From contig JAGUXT010000036.1 of NCBI GenBank assembly GCA_020061705.1, positions 1 through 35,534 of the forward strand: a DNA stretch of 35,534 nt, given 5' to 3'. Below are positions 6,849-16,378 of this stretch, piece by piece. Under the pieces are notes generated by a model, which was given only the letters and a program-made list of their open reading frames with translations, was not told the DNA's origin and did no database searches. This stretch comes from Halothiobacillus sp. GTDB taxonomy: Bacteria; Pseudomonadota; Gammaproteobacteria; Halothiobacillales; Halothiobacillaceae. The first letter of the stretch is position 1; every line of letters begins with the position of its first letter. The position numbers were made by a program, and so were the translations under genes.

Positions 6849-7074
6849 CCCGGACGATGCGCCAGAACTGACCGATGCCTTTTTTGAACAGGCCGATGAA
6901 TTTGTGGGCGAGCGTCTTGTGAAACGCGGCAGGCCGCGTGCGGAGTCGCGCAAGGTGCAACTGACCGTACGCTACGATGTCGAGGTGGTGGAAGCCTTCC
7001 GCGCCACGGGAGCGGGCTGGCAGGCACGCATGAATGATGCACTGAAAGAATGGCTGAAACAGCGGGCGGCTTAA
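6808..7074 (+). CDS. brnA: BrnA-type antitoxin
   Basis: An 88-residue antitoxin. The N-terminal part (WVDPDDAPELTDAFFEQAD, residues 12-30) is the toxin-contacting region of BrnA; the C-terminal half (RGRPRAESRKVQLTVRYD, then ATGAGWQARMNDALKEWL) is the ribbon-helix-helix DNA-binding domain. gagg in front of the ATG at 6808 supports this start; an in-frame ATG at 6820 is possible. It should neutralise BrnT and repress the promoter at 6541-6568. Confidence 0.93.
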   Translation: MNANMHATPSTWVDPDDAPELTDAFFEQADEFVGERLVKRGRPRAESRKVQLTVRYDVEVVEAFRATGAGWQARMNDALKEWLKQRAA

Positions 7075-7142
7075 ATGGACGGATTAGCGAGTGTAGGGCA
7101 GGTTAGCGCAACTTAACCTGCCGGAGACAACACCGCCGTAAT

Positions 7143-7181
7143 GCCATTCGGCGCAATACGCGGTGCTATTACGCCCTACGC
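7143..7181. repeat. 39-bp palindromic repeat, copy 2 (right of brnTA)
   Basis: Same orientation as the copy at 6464-6502: GCCATTCGGCGCAATACGC is identical, and the remainder (GCTATTACGCCCTACGC) differs by two bases in the outer arm plus the spacer. With copy 1 it forms direct repeats framing the toxin-antitoxin pair. Confidence 0.75.
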
Positions 7182-7215
7182 AGGTTTTCAAAGACCTGAC
7201 CCCGAGTTTCTGTGA

Positions 7216-7731
7216 TTAGAACACTGGCACCATGGCATAGCCTTGTGCTTGATAACCAATCAGCGATACAAAGCCATCGCCAATCACGGTCATTTCAGGG
7301 AACAGAGTGGAGTTATCAATACCAAACACCTTGGTGGCAATACTGCACACTTCCTGGTGCACACCAAGTTCTTTCAGCTTTTTGGATGTGGCTTGCATTT
7401 GCTTAATCGTCTCTCCCGCTTCCATTTCAACTTCAATGCTGGGTCTGGTGGTGAGGAATTTAACCGAAGGACCAATGTAAACAACCACCATTTCAGGCTT
7501 AACACCCTGGCGAGTGAGGTTCCGGTGCGTACCGGCAATAATCTCCATGTAGAAGGCTTGCTTCTTTGCATCGCCCATATCGACAAGAAAAACAGCTTTG
7601 CCCGTGCTCATCTTGGCGATGGCACGTTTGTCATGATAAGCAGGTGCCTCAGTTCCTTGAGCCTGTATGGGGTGCACGATGGCAAGCGTCAAGGTTAGCA
7701 ACGTCAATACTGAGGTCATCGGTTTCATCAT
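7216..7731 (-). CDS. Exported DsrE/DsrF-like protein
   Basis: A 171-residue protein with an N-terminal signal peptide (MMKPMTSVLTLLTLTLAI, cleavage expected after the IQAQG region). The mature part has DsrE-like features: KAVFLVDMGDAKKQ, a helix with HRNLTRQGVKPEMVVVYIG, and a cysteine in HQEVCSIATKVFGI. DsrE-family proteins handle protein-bound sulfur in sulfur oxidisers or relay it in tRNA thiolation; a periplasmic member is more likely tied to sulfur compound metabolism. The ATG at 7731 follows ggag at 7737-7740; the adjacent ATG at 7728 is equally possible. It stands alone between brnTA and lplT. Confidence 0.75.
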   Translation of the reverse strand: MMKPMTSVLTLLTLTLAIVHPIQAQGTEAPAYHDKRAIAKMSTGKAVFLVDMGDAKKQAFYMEIIAGTHRNLTRQGVKPEMVVVYIGPSVKFLTTRPSIEVEMEAGETIKQMQATSKKLKELGVHQEVCSIATKVFGIDNSTLFPEMTVIGDGFVSLIGYQAQGYAMVPVF

Positions 7732-7873
7732 TTCATCTCCTGATACTAAATCAAAGGGGCGGATTGATTGAGCAATCACACCGTGGGTTGCCAGTTAAAG
7801 TCTTGTGGCCAAGCCAAAGATACAGTCATTTCCATGTTCCGCAACCCCGTTGCACACTCCGAAAGCAAGCCAG

Positions 7874-9070
7874 TCAAGCCCTCACCGTCCGCTTCAACCG
7901 CAGCCAGCTAATCCCCCCGGTCAACACCAACAACAGCGCACCGAAGATAAACAAATTGGCGGTAATCGACACGCTCATTTGGCTTAGCAGCAAATACAAG
8001 CCGACAAACAACAGCATGGCCATGTTTTCCCACAGGTTTTGTACGGCGAGGGCGCGGCCTGCGCCGATGGTGCGGTGGCCGGCGTCTTGTAGCATGGCGT
8101 TCATGGGAACCACGAACATGCCGCCCGCTGCGCCGAGGGCGATGAGCAGTGCGACGGCGACGGGCAGGCTTTGGGTGAGCGCCAGCAACATGACCAGTGG
8201 GCCGAGCAGCAAGCCGCCGATCAGTGCGCGGTTGACCTTGTGCAGCGGGATGAGGAAGCCGGCAATCGCCGCGCCGAACACGATGCCGATGGAGACGGCA
8301 CCCATCAGATTGGACGGGGTGCTGTTGTCGAGCGTGCCGAGGGCGACCGGCACCCAGGCGAACAGCATCAGGCGCATGGTCGAGCCCAGTCCCCAAAAGG
8401 TGGTGGTGGCGAGCAGGGAGGCGCGTGCGTCGGTGATGTTGAAGAGCGTGACGAGGTCGCGCCCGAAGCTGCGCAGGGTGGCGCCGAGGTGGTGATCCTT
8501 GAGCGGGGACTCAATCGGCAGGCGCGGGATGAGCAGGTTGACCAGGGCGGCGAGGGCGAACAGGGCGATGACGCTGCCCAGAGCCAGATCGGGGTTGTAG
8601 TCGGTGAGCAGGCCGCCGATAAATACGCCGAGCAGGATGGCGACGATGGTCGAGCCTTCGAGCAGGCTGTTGGCACGCACCAGCTTTTCGGGTGGGAAGA
8701 GCTGGGTCAACATGCCGAATTTGGCGGGGGAGTAGAGCGCGGCGCCGATACCGGCGATGCCGTAGGCGACGATGGGGTGCGCGCCGATCAGCAGGCTGAG
8801 CGCGCCGAGCAGTTTGATGGCGTTGCCCGCCAGCAGCACGCGGTTTTTCGGCAGGGCATCGGCCAGTACGCCGACGAAGGGCGCGAGCAGGATAAAGGGC
8901 AGCACGAAGGCGATTTGCAGCCAGGGCACATTGCCCGCTTCGAGTTGCGCCTTGAGGGTGGCGATAGCGACGATCAGCAGGGCGTTGTCGGCCAGCGCGG
9001 AGAGGAATTGCGCCACCAGCAGGGCGAGCATGGCGCGGTTGTGCAGCATGGGAAGGTGGATGGTGTTCAT
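7874..9070 (-). CDS. lplT: Lysophospholipid transporter LplT (MFS)
   Basis: A 398-residue major facilitator protein with about 12 hydrophobic segments. The protein opens MNTIHLPMLHNRAMLALLVA and contains QFLSALADNALLIVA, FAPFVG-like LLAPFVGVLADALPKNR and GAALYSPAKFGMLTQL, typical of LplT. LplT flips lysophospholipids across the inner membrane for re-acylation by Aas, whose gene lies immediately upstream on the same strand. In some bacteria the two are fused; here they are separate with a palindromic hairpin between them. ATG at 9070 was preferred over a start 16 codons upstream because the upstream residues are proline-rich and unlike the family. Confidence 0.9.
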   Translation of the reverse strand: MNTIHLPMLHNRAMLALLVAQFLSALADNALLIVAIATLKAQLEAGNVPWLQIAFVLPFILLAPFVGVLADALPKNRVLLAGNAIKLLGALSLLIGAHPIVAYGIAGIGAALYSPAKFGMLTQLFPPEKLVRANSLLEGSTIVAILLGVFIGGLLTDYNPDLALGSVIALFALAALVNLLIPRLPIESPLKDHHLGATLRSFGRDLVTLFNITDARASLLATTTFWGLGSTMRLMLFAWVPVALGTLDNSTPSNLMGAVSIGIVFGAAIAGFLIPLHKVNRALIGGLLLGPLVMLLALTQSLPVAVALLIALGAAGGMFVVPMNAMLQDAGHRTIGAGRALAVQNLWENMAMLLFVGLYLLLSQMSVSITANLFIFGALLLVLTGGISWLRLKRTVRA

Positions 9071-9139
9071 GGGTGGCCTTGGGTTGGGGAGGGTTGTCGG
9101 TGCGACACATTTGCACACTATCAGCGCCGTGTTGGAATT

Positions 9140-9163
9140 GTTCCCACGCTCCAGCGTGGGAAC
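9140..9163. repeat. Palindromic hairpin between aas and lplT
   Basis: GTTCCCACGCT (9140-9150) and AGCGTGGGAAC (9153-9163) are perfect 11-bp arms with only two bases between them. It has no T-run, so it looks like an intergenic REP-type palindrome rather than a terminator. It could protect mRNA ends and tune lplT relative to aas. Confidence 0.65.
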
Positions 9164-9175
9164 GATAAACAGTCC

Positions 9176-11329
9176 TTAAGCATTGATAGCCATCGTTTTC
9201 AGCCGCACATAATCCACTTTGCCAGTGGGCAGCAGGGGCAGTTCAGCCAGCGGAATGATCTGGCGCGGGATGGCAAGTTCGGGTTGGCCGAGTTGCTGGG
9301 CGGCGGCGAGCAGGCGTTCGCGGGCAAGCGTGGCGTCGGTGGTGAATAGCACCAAGGCTTCGCCGCGTATTTCATCGACCCGGCTGCTGGCGGCGTGCGC
9401 AAACTCGGGGGAGGCGGTGGTGGCGATGCGTTCCACGCTTTCCAGCGAGATCATTTCGCCGCCGATTTTGGCAAAGCGTTTGACGCGGCCTTCGATGCGT
9501 ACAAAGCCATCTTCGTCCAGGCTTACGATGTCGCCGGTGTCGTACCAGCCGGTGCCCACGCTGGAGACGGGCGGTTCGAGTACGCCGGGCGCGCTGCTGC
9601 GCAAATAACCGGACATCAGGTTGGCGCCGCGCACATGCAGTTGCCCGCCTTGTTGAATGCCGGGAACGGGCACAAGTTGATGTTCGATGCCGGGCAGGAA
9701 CTGGCCGACCGTGCTGGGGCGGTAGGCCATCGGCGTGTTGACGGCCAGCACGGGGGCGGTTTCGGTCGCGCCATAGCCTTCGTAAATGCGGATGCCGAAC
9801 TTGTCGAACCAGGTGGTGCGCACGCTGTTACTGAGTTTTTCTGCTCCGGCGACCACGTAACGCAGGCGGAAGAAGTCGTAGGGATGAGCGAAGCGCGCGT
9901 AATAACTCAGGAAGGTGTTGGTGCCGAACAGCGCGGTGCAACTGCGATCGTAGATGATTTCGGGGATCACGCGGTAGTGCAGCGGGCTGACGTAGAGGAA
10001 TACCGGGATGCCGGAGAGCAGCGGGTAGAGCGTGCCTGCGGTCAGGCCGAAGCTGTGGAACATGGGCAGGGCATTGAAGATGCGATCCAGACGGTTGAGG
10101 TCGATCACTGCGCGGATCTGCGCCACGTTGGAGAGCAGGGCGCGGTGCGACAACACCACGCCTTTGGGCGCGCCTTCGGAGCCGGAGGTGAACAGGGTGA
10201 CGGCTTCATCGTCCACTGAGGCTTCCGTGATGAAGCGATCAGGCAAGTAACTGGCGATCAACACCCAGAGTTTGTCCTTGAGGCTCAGGCCGGGGCGCAG
10301 GTCTTCGAGGTAGAGGAATTCGACTTCGGGCAGGGCATCCAGCGTGGCTTGCAGCCCGGCTTTTTCGACAAAGGCGCGTGCAGTGATAATGTGCTGAATC
10401 TGTGCAGCGGCGATGGCGTGGCGCAAATTCTCTGCGCCTGCGGTGGGGTTGAGAATGGCGATATGCCGTCCGAAAGCGGTCGCGCCGATCAGACTGGCGG
10501 CAGTGATGGCCAGATTGGGCAGCAACATGCCGATGCGCTCGCCGGGTGCGCTGTGTGCGGCCAGGTAGCGCCCGGCGCCAAGGCTGAGGCGCAACATCTG
10601 GCGGTAGTTGAACGGGGTTTGACGCACGTCTTCAATGATCGGCGTGCTCCAGCCATGCGTGCGGCCTGCGTCGGCCAAGGCCTGAAACAGCGGGCGAATG
10701 GGCGCGCTGGCAAACATCATGTGCTGCATGATGCGGCGCATGGCCTCGCCCGCATGTTGGCGGCGTGCGCGTGAGGTTCCCCCCTCGGGCAGGCTGATGC
10801 GGGTGGGCGGCAAGATGCTGATGCGTACACGCGGAAACCACTGGCGACGCGCTTCACCGCGCAGGCGGGCAAAGGTGCTGCGCGCCGGGCCGTCCAGACG
10901 CACCGGAATCAGGGTGGCGCCAGTGCGTGCGGCGACGAAGGCCGGGCCGTCGTACACCTTCATCAAACCGCCGGTGACGGTAAGGCGGCCTTCGGGGAAG
11001 ATTACAATCGGGCGGCCTTGCTGCACCAGCTTGAGGATGCTTTTGATCGCCATCGGGTTGGAAGGGTCGACGGTGACGTAATCAATCAGCGACAGCGCCA
11101 GCTTGAACATCGGCTGGCGGGCAATGGCGGTATGCACCACGAACACCGGGTTGACCGGCAGAAACAGACCGATCAGCAAGCCATCAATAAAGGACTCGTG
11201 GTTGGCGATAATCACCACGCGAGAGCTTCCCTGGGTGTCGAAGTTGCCTTCGACCTTGACGCTAAACAGCAGGCGCATGATCGGGCGCAGCAGGATGCGC
11301 AGAAACGAGGCGAGCATTCGACGGATCAT
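9176..11329 (-). CDS. aas: Bifunctional lysophospholipid acyltransferase / acyl-ACP synthetase Aas
   Basis: A 717-residue two-domain enzyme, equal in length to E. coli Aas. Residues 1-190 are a PlsC-type acyltransferase with the HX4D motif HESFID (H44, D49) and FPEGR (111-115). The rest is an AMP-forming ligase with the P-loop LFTSGSEGAPKG, the GYGATETAP motif, YDTGD and the C-terminal PTGKVDYVRLK lysine. It activates fatty acids onto ACP and transfers them to 2-acyl-lysophosphatidylethanolamine at the inner membrane. Gene order regulator-aas-lplT supports a lysophospholipid salvage operon. The start is ATG at 11329, 39 bp after the ArsR-type gene. Confidence 0.93.
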   Translation of the reverse strand: MIRRMLASFLRILLRPIMRLLFSVKVEGNFDTQGSSRVVIIANHESFIDGLLIGLFLPVNPVFVVHTAIARQPMFKLALSLIDYVTVDPSNPMAIKSILKLVQQGRPIVIFPEGRLTVTGGLMKVYDGPAFVAARTGATLIPVRLDGPARSTFARLRGEARRQWFPRVRISILPPTRISLPEGGTSRARRQHAGEAMRRIMQHMMFASAPIRPLFQALADAGRTHGWSTPIIEDVRQTPFNYRQMLRLSLGAGRYLAAHSAPGERIGMLLPNLAITAASLIGATAFGRHIAILNPTAGAENLRHAIAAAQIQHIITARAFVEKAGLQATLDALPEVEFLYLEDLRPGLSLKDKLWVLIASYLPDRFITEASVDDEAVTLFTSGSEGAPKGVVLSHRALLSNVAQIRAVIDLNRLDRIFNALPMFHSFGLTAGTLYPLLSGIPVFLYVSPLHYRVIPEIIYDRSCTALFGTNTFLSYYARFAHPYDFFRLRYVVAGAEKLSNSVRTTWFDKFGIRIYEGYGATETAPVLAVNTPMAYRPSTVGQFLPGIEHQLVPVPGIQQGGQLHVRGANLMSGYLRSSAPGVLEPPVSSVGTGWYDTGDIVSLDEDGFVRIEGRVKRFAKIGGEMISLESVERIATTASPEFAHAASSRVDEIRGEALVLFTTDATLARERLLAAAQQLGQPELAIPRQIIPLAELPLLPTGKVDYVRLKTMAINA

Positions 11330-11368
11330 GGTGGGCGCTCCAGTGGATTTGATGGGGGGGCCGGTGGA

Positions 11369-11686
11369 TTAGGGATAGTGGTGTAGATCAAGAAAACCGA
11401 GCACGCGGTTTAGTGCTTCACGAATGGTCGGACTGTTGACGCGGTAGCGCACTTCCTTGCCGCTGCGCTCAAAGCTCAGGACTTGAGCCGTGGCAAGGAC
11501 GTTGAGGTGATGCACCACGGCTGAGCGCGACAGCGGCAGGGCGGCAACAATTTCGCTGATGCTCAATGTTTCTTCCGGCGAAAACATCAGCAAAATGCGC
11601 TGACGCTGCGTATCGCCAAGCGCGGTGAATACTTTGGCATAGGCTTCCCAGTCGGTTGGGAGCGGGTCGTTGGGATGAATCTTCAT
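11369..11686 (-). CDS. ArsR-family winged-helix regulator without cysteines
   Basis: A 105-residue ArsR/SmtB-type regulator: FTALGDTQRQRILLMFSPEE (the first helices), LSISEIVAALPLSRSAVVHH as the recognition helix-turn-helix, then LNVLATAQVLSFERSGKEVR and YRVN as the wing. It contains no cysteine, so it cannot use the thiol metal sites of ArsR or the persulfide switch of SqrR/BigR; the ligand is unknown. It lies 39 bp upstream of aas on the same strand and probably controls aas-lplT and itself. Its promoter ends seven bases before the ATG, and there is no ribosome binding site, which suggests a leaderless mRNA. Confidence 0.88.
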   Translation of the reverse strand: MKIHPNDPLPTDWEAYAKVFTALGDTQRQRILLMFSPEETLSISEIVAALPLSRSAVVHHLNVLATAQVLSFERSGKEVRYRVNSPTIREALNRVLGFLDLHHYP

Positions 11687-11693
11687 GACTATA

Positions 11694-11722
11694 AATCTAG
11701 TTAATTAGTTGTTTGGTGTCAA
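11694..11722 (-). promoter_or_regulatory. Promoter of the arsR-aas-lplT set
   Basis: On the minus strand TTGACA (11722-11717), a 17-bp spacer and TAGATT (11699-11694) form a near-consensus sigma70 promoter. The spacer holds the AT-rich partial dyad ctaattaactag, a possible ArsR-type operator. The -10 box lies seven bases from the ATG at 11686. Confidence 0.7.
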
Positions 11723-11742
11723 GCGGATTTTTCGTTGGGCAT

Positions 11743-11764
11743 AAAAAAACCCGGCACCGCCGGG
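11743..11764 (-). terminator. Rho-independent terminator downstream of the 33-residue protein gene
   Basis: On the minus strand CCCGGC (11764-11759), a 3-base loop and GCCGGG (11755-11750) are followed by seven T (11749-11743). It closes the small gene at 11799-11900 and separates it from the arsR promoter. Confidence 0.88.
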
Positions 11765-11798
11765 TAGAGAAAGTTTGCGCACAGTCTCAGCTTGTAGC

Positions 11799-11900
11799 TT
11801 ATTTCAGGAAGCGATAAATGGCATACACACCGCCGACCATCAGAATAGTCATGACAACAATGCTTCCCCAGGCCGCGGGGCTATTCAAAATAAGATCCAT
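11799..11900 (-). CDS. 33-residue single-span membrane protein
   Basis: A very short gene encoding a protein that starts MDLILNSPAAWGSIVVMTIL and ends VGGVYAIYRFLK. It is one membrane helix (about residues 10-29) with a basic end. The ATG at 11900 is preceded on the minus strand by gagagg at 11912-11907, and a clear terminator lies 35 bp past the stop, so the gene is well bounded on both sides. The layout (acidic-hydrophobic start, NSPAAWGS, single helix, FLK end) resembles the small DUF3149-type proteins found in proteobacteria; that match is from memory. Function unknown. It lies between acs and arsR. Confidence 0.72.
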   Translation of the reverse strand: MDLILNSPAAWGSIVVMTILMVGGVYAIYRFLK

Positions 11901-12039
11901 GGAGCACCTCTCATCAACGGGTTTGCGTCAACGCCCGGGTAATAACCCTAACGTATGCAGACATTAATCCTGTAGGTGAATTGTGGCAAGTCCATTTTGT
12001 TTTTATGGTATTTGAAGATGGTTGCACCGCGCGGAGGGT

Positions 12040-13998
<1,959 letters not shown>

Positions 13999-14082
13999 GG
14001 GTGGCTCCTTCGGGTTGGTGCATCAATAAATTTGTCACATAGTCTAGCTGGGGTTGGGTGCTCGGGTCACGCGGCGGGAAAT

Positions 14083-14487
14083 TTATTTTCCTGATGGCAA
14101 TACGCCAGTTTGAACATAAGTTTCGTACCGAGAACAATGCGTTGTGGTTTCATACCGCGTTGTTTCGGAGTGCAGACTTGCGTCCGTGTTCTTCCATTCC
14201 TGACAGGCTTGATGAAGACGGACTCCGTGGGGGTCTAATGCGCGCTGCTTTTGCATTGATTCTTGCTGCTGGGCATTGAGCAGAGCTTTTCTTTGCGCTG
14301 CGGCAGTCGCTTCGGCTTTGGCTTGAGAATTTTGTGCCTGAATGGCTCTGGTTGCCTCTGCAATGGCCGCTTGCGCTTGATGCTCGATCACTTTAGCGGT
14401 TATCAACGTTGATAACAGATTACCAATTGTGACTCCTAGGATAATAACGATAAGCAGGGGGAAGTAATTCGGTTCTCGGTCGCTCAT
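14083..14487 (-). CDS. Membrane-anchored coiled-coil protein of unknown function
   Basis: A 134-residue protein with one N-terminal membrane segment (YFPLLIVIILGVTIGNLLST, residues 8-27), then an alanine/glutamine-rich coiled coil from about residue 34 to 80 (IAEATRAIQAQNSQAKAEAT), and a polar C-terminal domain with two cysteines in VRLHQACQEWKNTD and THCSRYETYV. The topology suggests a periplasmic C-terminus. I do not recognise a family. It lies 84 bp upstream of acs on the same strand, with no terminator seen between, and 39 bp downstream of the DUF1345 gene. Confidence 0.7.
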   Translation of the reverse strand: MSDREPNYFPLLIVIILGVTIGNLLSTLITAKVIEHQAQAAIAEATRAIQAQNSQAKAEATAAAQRKALLNAQQQESMQKQRALDPHGVRLHQACQEWKNTDASLHSETTRYETTTHCSRYETYVQTGVLPSGK

Positions 14488-14526
14488 GATCTTGCCTATG
14501 GTGCGTGCGTTGCTCTTGCGTGGATA

Positions 14527-15216
14527 TTAGCCCAGCGCCCCCGCCAATAAATTCAGCGTCATGGCCAGCACGAGGATGTTGTAAGTGAACGAGGTCAGGC
14601 CGTGCAGCATGGCGAGGCGGCGCATCCGGGTGTTGGCAATGTTGATGTCGGCAGTTTGCGAAGTCATGCCGATGACGAGCGCGAAGTAGGCGAAATCGGT
14701 GTAGCCAGGCTGGGCTCCGCCGGGAAAAATCAAGCCCTCAACGGTGTCGCTGATTTCTGGCGTGGTGTCGTCGGGCGCGTAGTACAGGCGGGCGTAATGC
14801 AGGGTGAAGATGGTTTGAATCAACAGCCAGTTCATCGCCAACGCAGCAAGTGCGAGGGCAATGTGCAGTCCGCGTGTGAGTCCTACGCTGCTGCGTGCCG
14901 CCTCGCTGATGACCAGGATGCCGGCCAGGCTGACAAATACGGTCACGATCAAAATCAGGTAGACGGCGGTGGCACCGGGATCGTCGCGTTGCGCTCGCCA
15001 GCGCGAAAGATGGGCATCCAGCTTGCCCAATCCCAGGATCAAGAGGGCAAGATAGCTGATGCCCGCCGCCAGCCAGATGATGAGCACATGGCTGCCCCAG
15101 TCACTGACCAGATGCTGGCCTTGTAGCAACAGTGCGGTGATGACGGCTGCAATGCCCGCGAGGCTCAGGCGTTGCCAGGCGTGGAGGTGGGCGAATGGGT
15201 GAACGTTATGCGTCAT
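14527..15216 (-). CDS. DUF1345 family membrane protein
   Basis: A 229-residue integral membrane protein with five or six hydrophobic segments. The family signature is at the C-terminal side: PGYTDFAYFALVIGMTSQTA followed by DINIANTRMRRLAMLHGL and a last helix FTYNILVLAMTLNLLAG. No biochemical role is known for DUF1345 proteins. Its ATG overlaps the stop codon of the upstream GNAT gene in an ATGA arrangement, so it is translated as part of a minus-strand operon beginning with the DUF6790-like gene. Confidence 0.88.
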   Translation of the reverse strand: MTHNVHPFAHLHAWQRLSLAGIAAVITALLLQGQHLVSDWGSHVLIIWLAAGISYLALLILGLGKLDAHLSRWRAQRDDPGATAVYLILIVTVFVSLAGILVISEAARSSVGLTRGLHIALALAALAMNWLLIQTIFTLHYARLYYAPDDTTPEISDTVEGLIFPGGAQPGYTDFAYFALVIGMTSQTADINIANTRMRRLAMLHGLTSFTYNILVLAMTLNLLAGALG

Positions 15217-15677
15217 GGCAGGGACAGACGCATGGGCAGCATGCTTGATAGGGCGAATCCGTGCTTTTCATAAAATCCTTGCGCCGCCTCATTATCCACG
15301 TCGGTGAGTAATGTAATCCTCTGGCAGCCTTGAGTGCGGGCGAAGGCAATGGCTTGGGTCAAAAGTTGCGAGCCAATGCCTGTTCCACGCGCCTGCGGCG
15401 TGACCACCATGTCCTCCAGCAGTGCAACCCGTTCGCCGAGAGCGGTGGATACGGTGAACAACAGATTGACCATGCCCAGGATACTTTCCGCATCGCTCGC
15501 CACCAGAATGGTGCCAAGTTCAGGGTCGCCGATGATGCGCGCCAAGCCCTTGGCGTGTGCCTCGGGGTTGGGCGTGAACTCGGCTTCCTGCGCAAACAAC
15601 ACCGATAACAAGGCGCTCAGGGCGGGGATGTCGGCGAGGGTTGCCTGTTCAATGCGTGTCGGCATGGGGGGGCTCAT
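15213..15677 (-). CDS. GNAT-family N-acetyltransferase
   Basis: A 154-residue acetyltransferase of the GNAT fold. Visible elements: IEQATLADIPALSALLSVLF (motif C/D region), LLEDMVVTPQARGTGIGSQL with the acetyl-CoA-binding RGTGIG loop, TQAIAFARTQGCQRITLL and the NEAAQGFYEKHGFA C-terminal motif. The substrate cannot be told. The start is uncertain: ATG at 15677 or 15665 both fall inside the end of the upstream gene and neither has a clear ribosome binding site, so translation is probably coupled. The stop overlaps the DUF1345 start. Confidence 0.88.
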   Translation of the reverse strand: MSPPMPTRIEQATLADIPALSALLSVLFAQEAEFTPNPEAHAKGLARIIGDPELGTILVASDAESILGMVNLLFTVSTALGERVALLEDMVVTPQARGTGIGSQLLTQAIAFARTQGCQRITLLTDVDNEAAQGFYEKHGFALSSMLPMRLSLP

Positions 15678-16200
15678 GGCTTGGGCGGGGCGGGGCGGTG
15701 CGATTGCTACGGTAGTGCAGCCAAAGCAGGACGAAACCAAGCACGGGTAATGCAATGTCGGTGTAGAGGATCATGCCCGCATTTCCCGGTGCGAGATTGC
15801 CGGTTTTGATGATTTCGTAGATATGCCCACCCGCTGCACCAAGCAGAAAGAAGGCCGGGCCGACGATTGCGGCAAGACGCAGATCAAAGCTGCCACGAAA
15901 GGCCAAAAAGCCGACCATGGCAAAGCCCAGGCTGGCAAAACCGACTTCACGCTGAAACGGGCTATCTGCCCAACCAATGAAATGCGCCACCATCTCGCCG
16001 AAAAAGACGTGCATGACGAAGTTGTAAAAATAGCCAAGACCAATGGAGAACAGGATGAAGTAGGCGAGGATCGCTTCGATCATGTCGTGGGCTGTCAGTG
16101 GCCGTGATTTGAATAACAATGACATTCCAGAAGCCATGAGGCCGAGTATAAGTAATGTCAGGGTGATGTTTTCAAGCAGAGTGCGAATAATGGTGTCCAT
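15649..16200 (-). CDS. DUF6790-like membrane protein
   Basis: A 183-residue membrane protein starting MDTIIRTLLENITLTLLIL, with about five membrane segments at residues 7-24, 35-56, 85-102, 107-130 and 147-163, and the loop YNFVMHVFFGEMVAHFIGWA then DSPFQREVGFASLGFA that looks conserved. It resembles the DUF6790 group; I give this from memory with moderate confidence. The ATG at 16200 has a strong ggaggtt ribosome binding site, which rules out the longer reading frame start. First gene of the overlapping trio with the GNAT and DUF1345 genes. Confidence 0.75.
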   Translation of the reverse strand: MDTIIRTLLENITLTLLILGLMASGMSLLFKSRPLTAHDMIEAILAYFILFSIGLGYFYNFVMHVFFGEMVAHFIGWADSPFQREVGFASLGFAMVGFLAFRGSFDLRLAAIVGPAFFLLGAAGGHIYEIIKTGNLAPGNAGMILYTDIALPVLGFVLLWLHYRSNRTAPPRPSHEPPHADTH

Positions 16201-16284
16201 GAAACCTCCGAAGCGAGATTCTTTGAAGCGAGTGTAGCCGAGGCGGAGGCACATTGATTGTTTAGTGTTTTGACAGGCCTGCAT

Positions 16285-16317
16285 AAAAAAAGCCCCCAGG
16301 ATGTGGGGGGCTTTTTT
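16285..16317. terminator. Bidirectional terminator between the CoA-transferase and DUF6790-like genes
   Basis: A-run (16284-16290), GCCCCC/GGGGGC hairpin and a run of six T (16312-16317). On the minus strand it ends the CoA-transferase transcript; the symmetrical A and T runs allow it to work either way. Confidence 0.85.
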
Positions 16318-16378
16318 GCACTGTGTCAGTTGATCGATCCTTTGTGCAGCCTCTAAGGAAAAATCAGAGGATCAATCC

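Noticed and set aside
1432-7181. Integron cassette array carrying toxin-antitoxin genes
   Set aside because: No integrase, no attC-like core sites at gene ends, and core genes lie between the modules.
8171-9349. Long plus-strand open frame of about 390 codons opposite lplT and aas
   Set aside because: Composition (Gln/Glu/Gly-rich, low complexity) and position show it is the complement of real genes.
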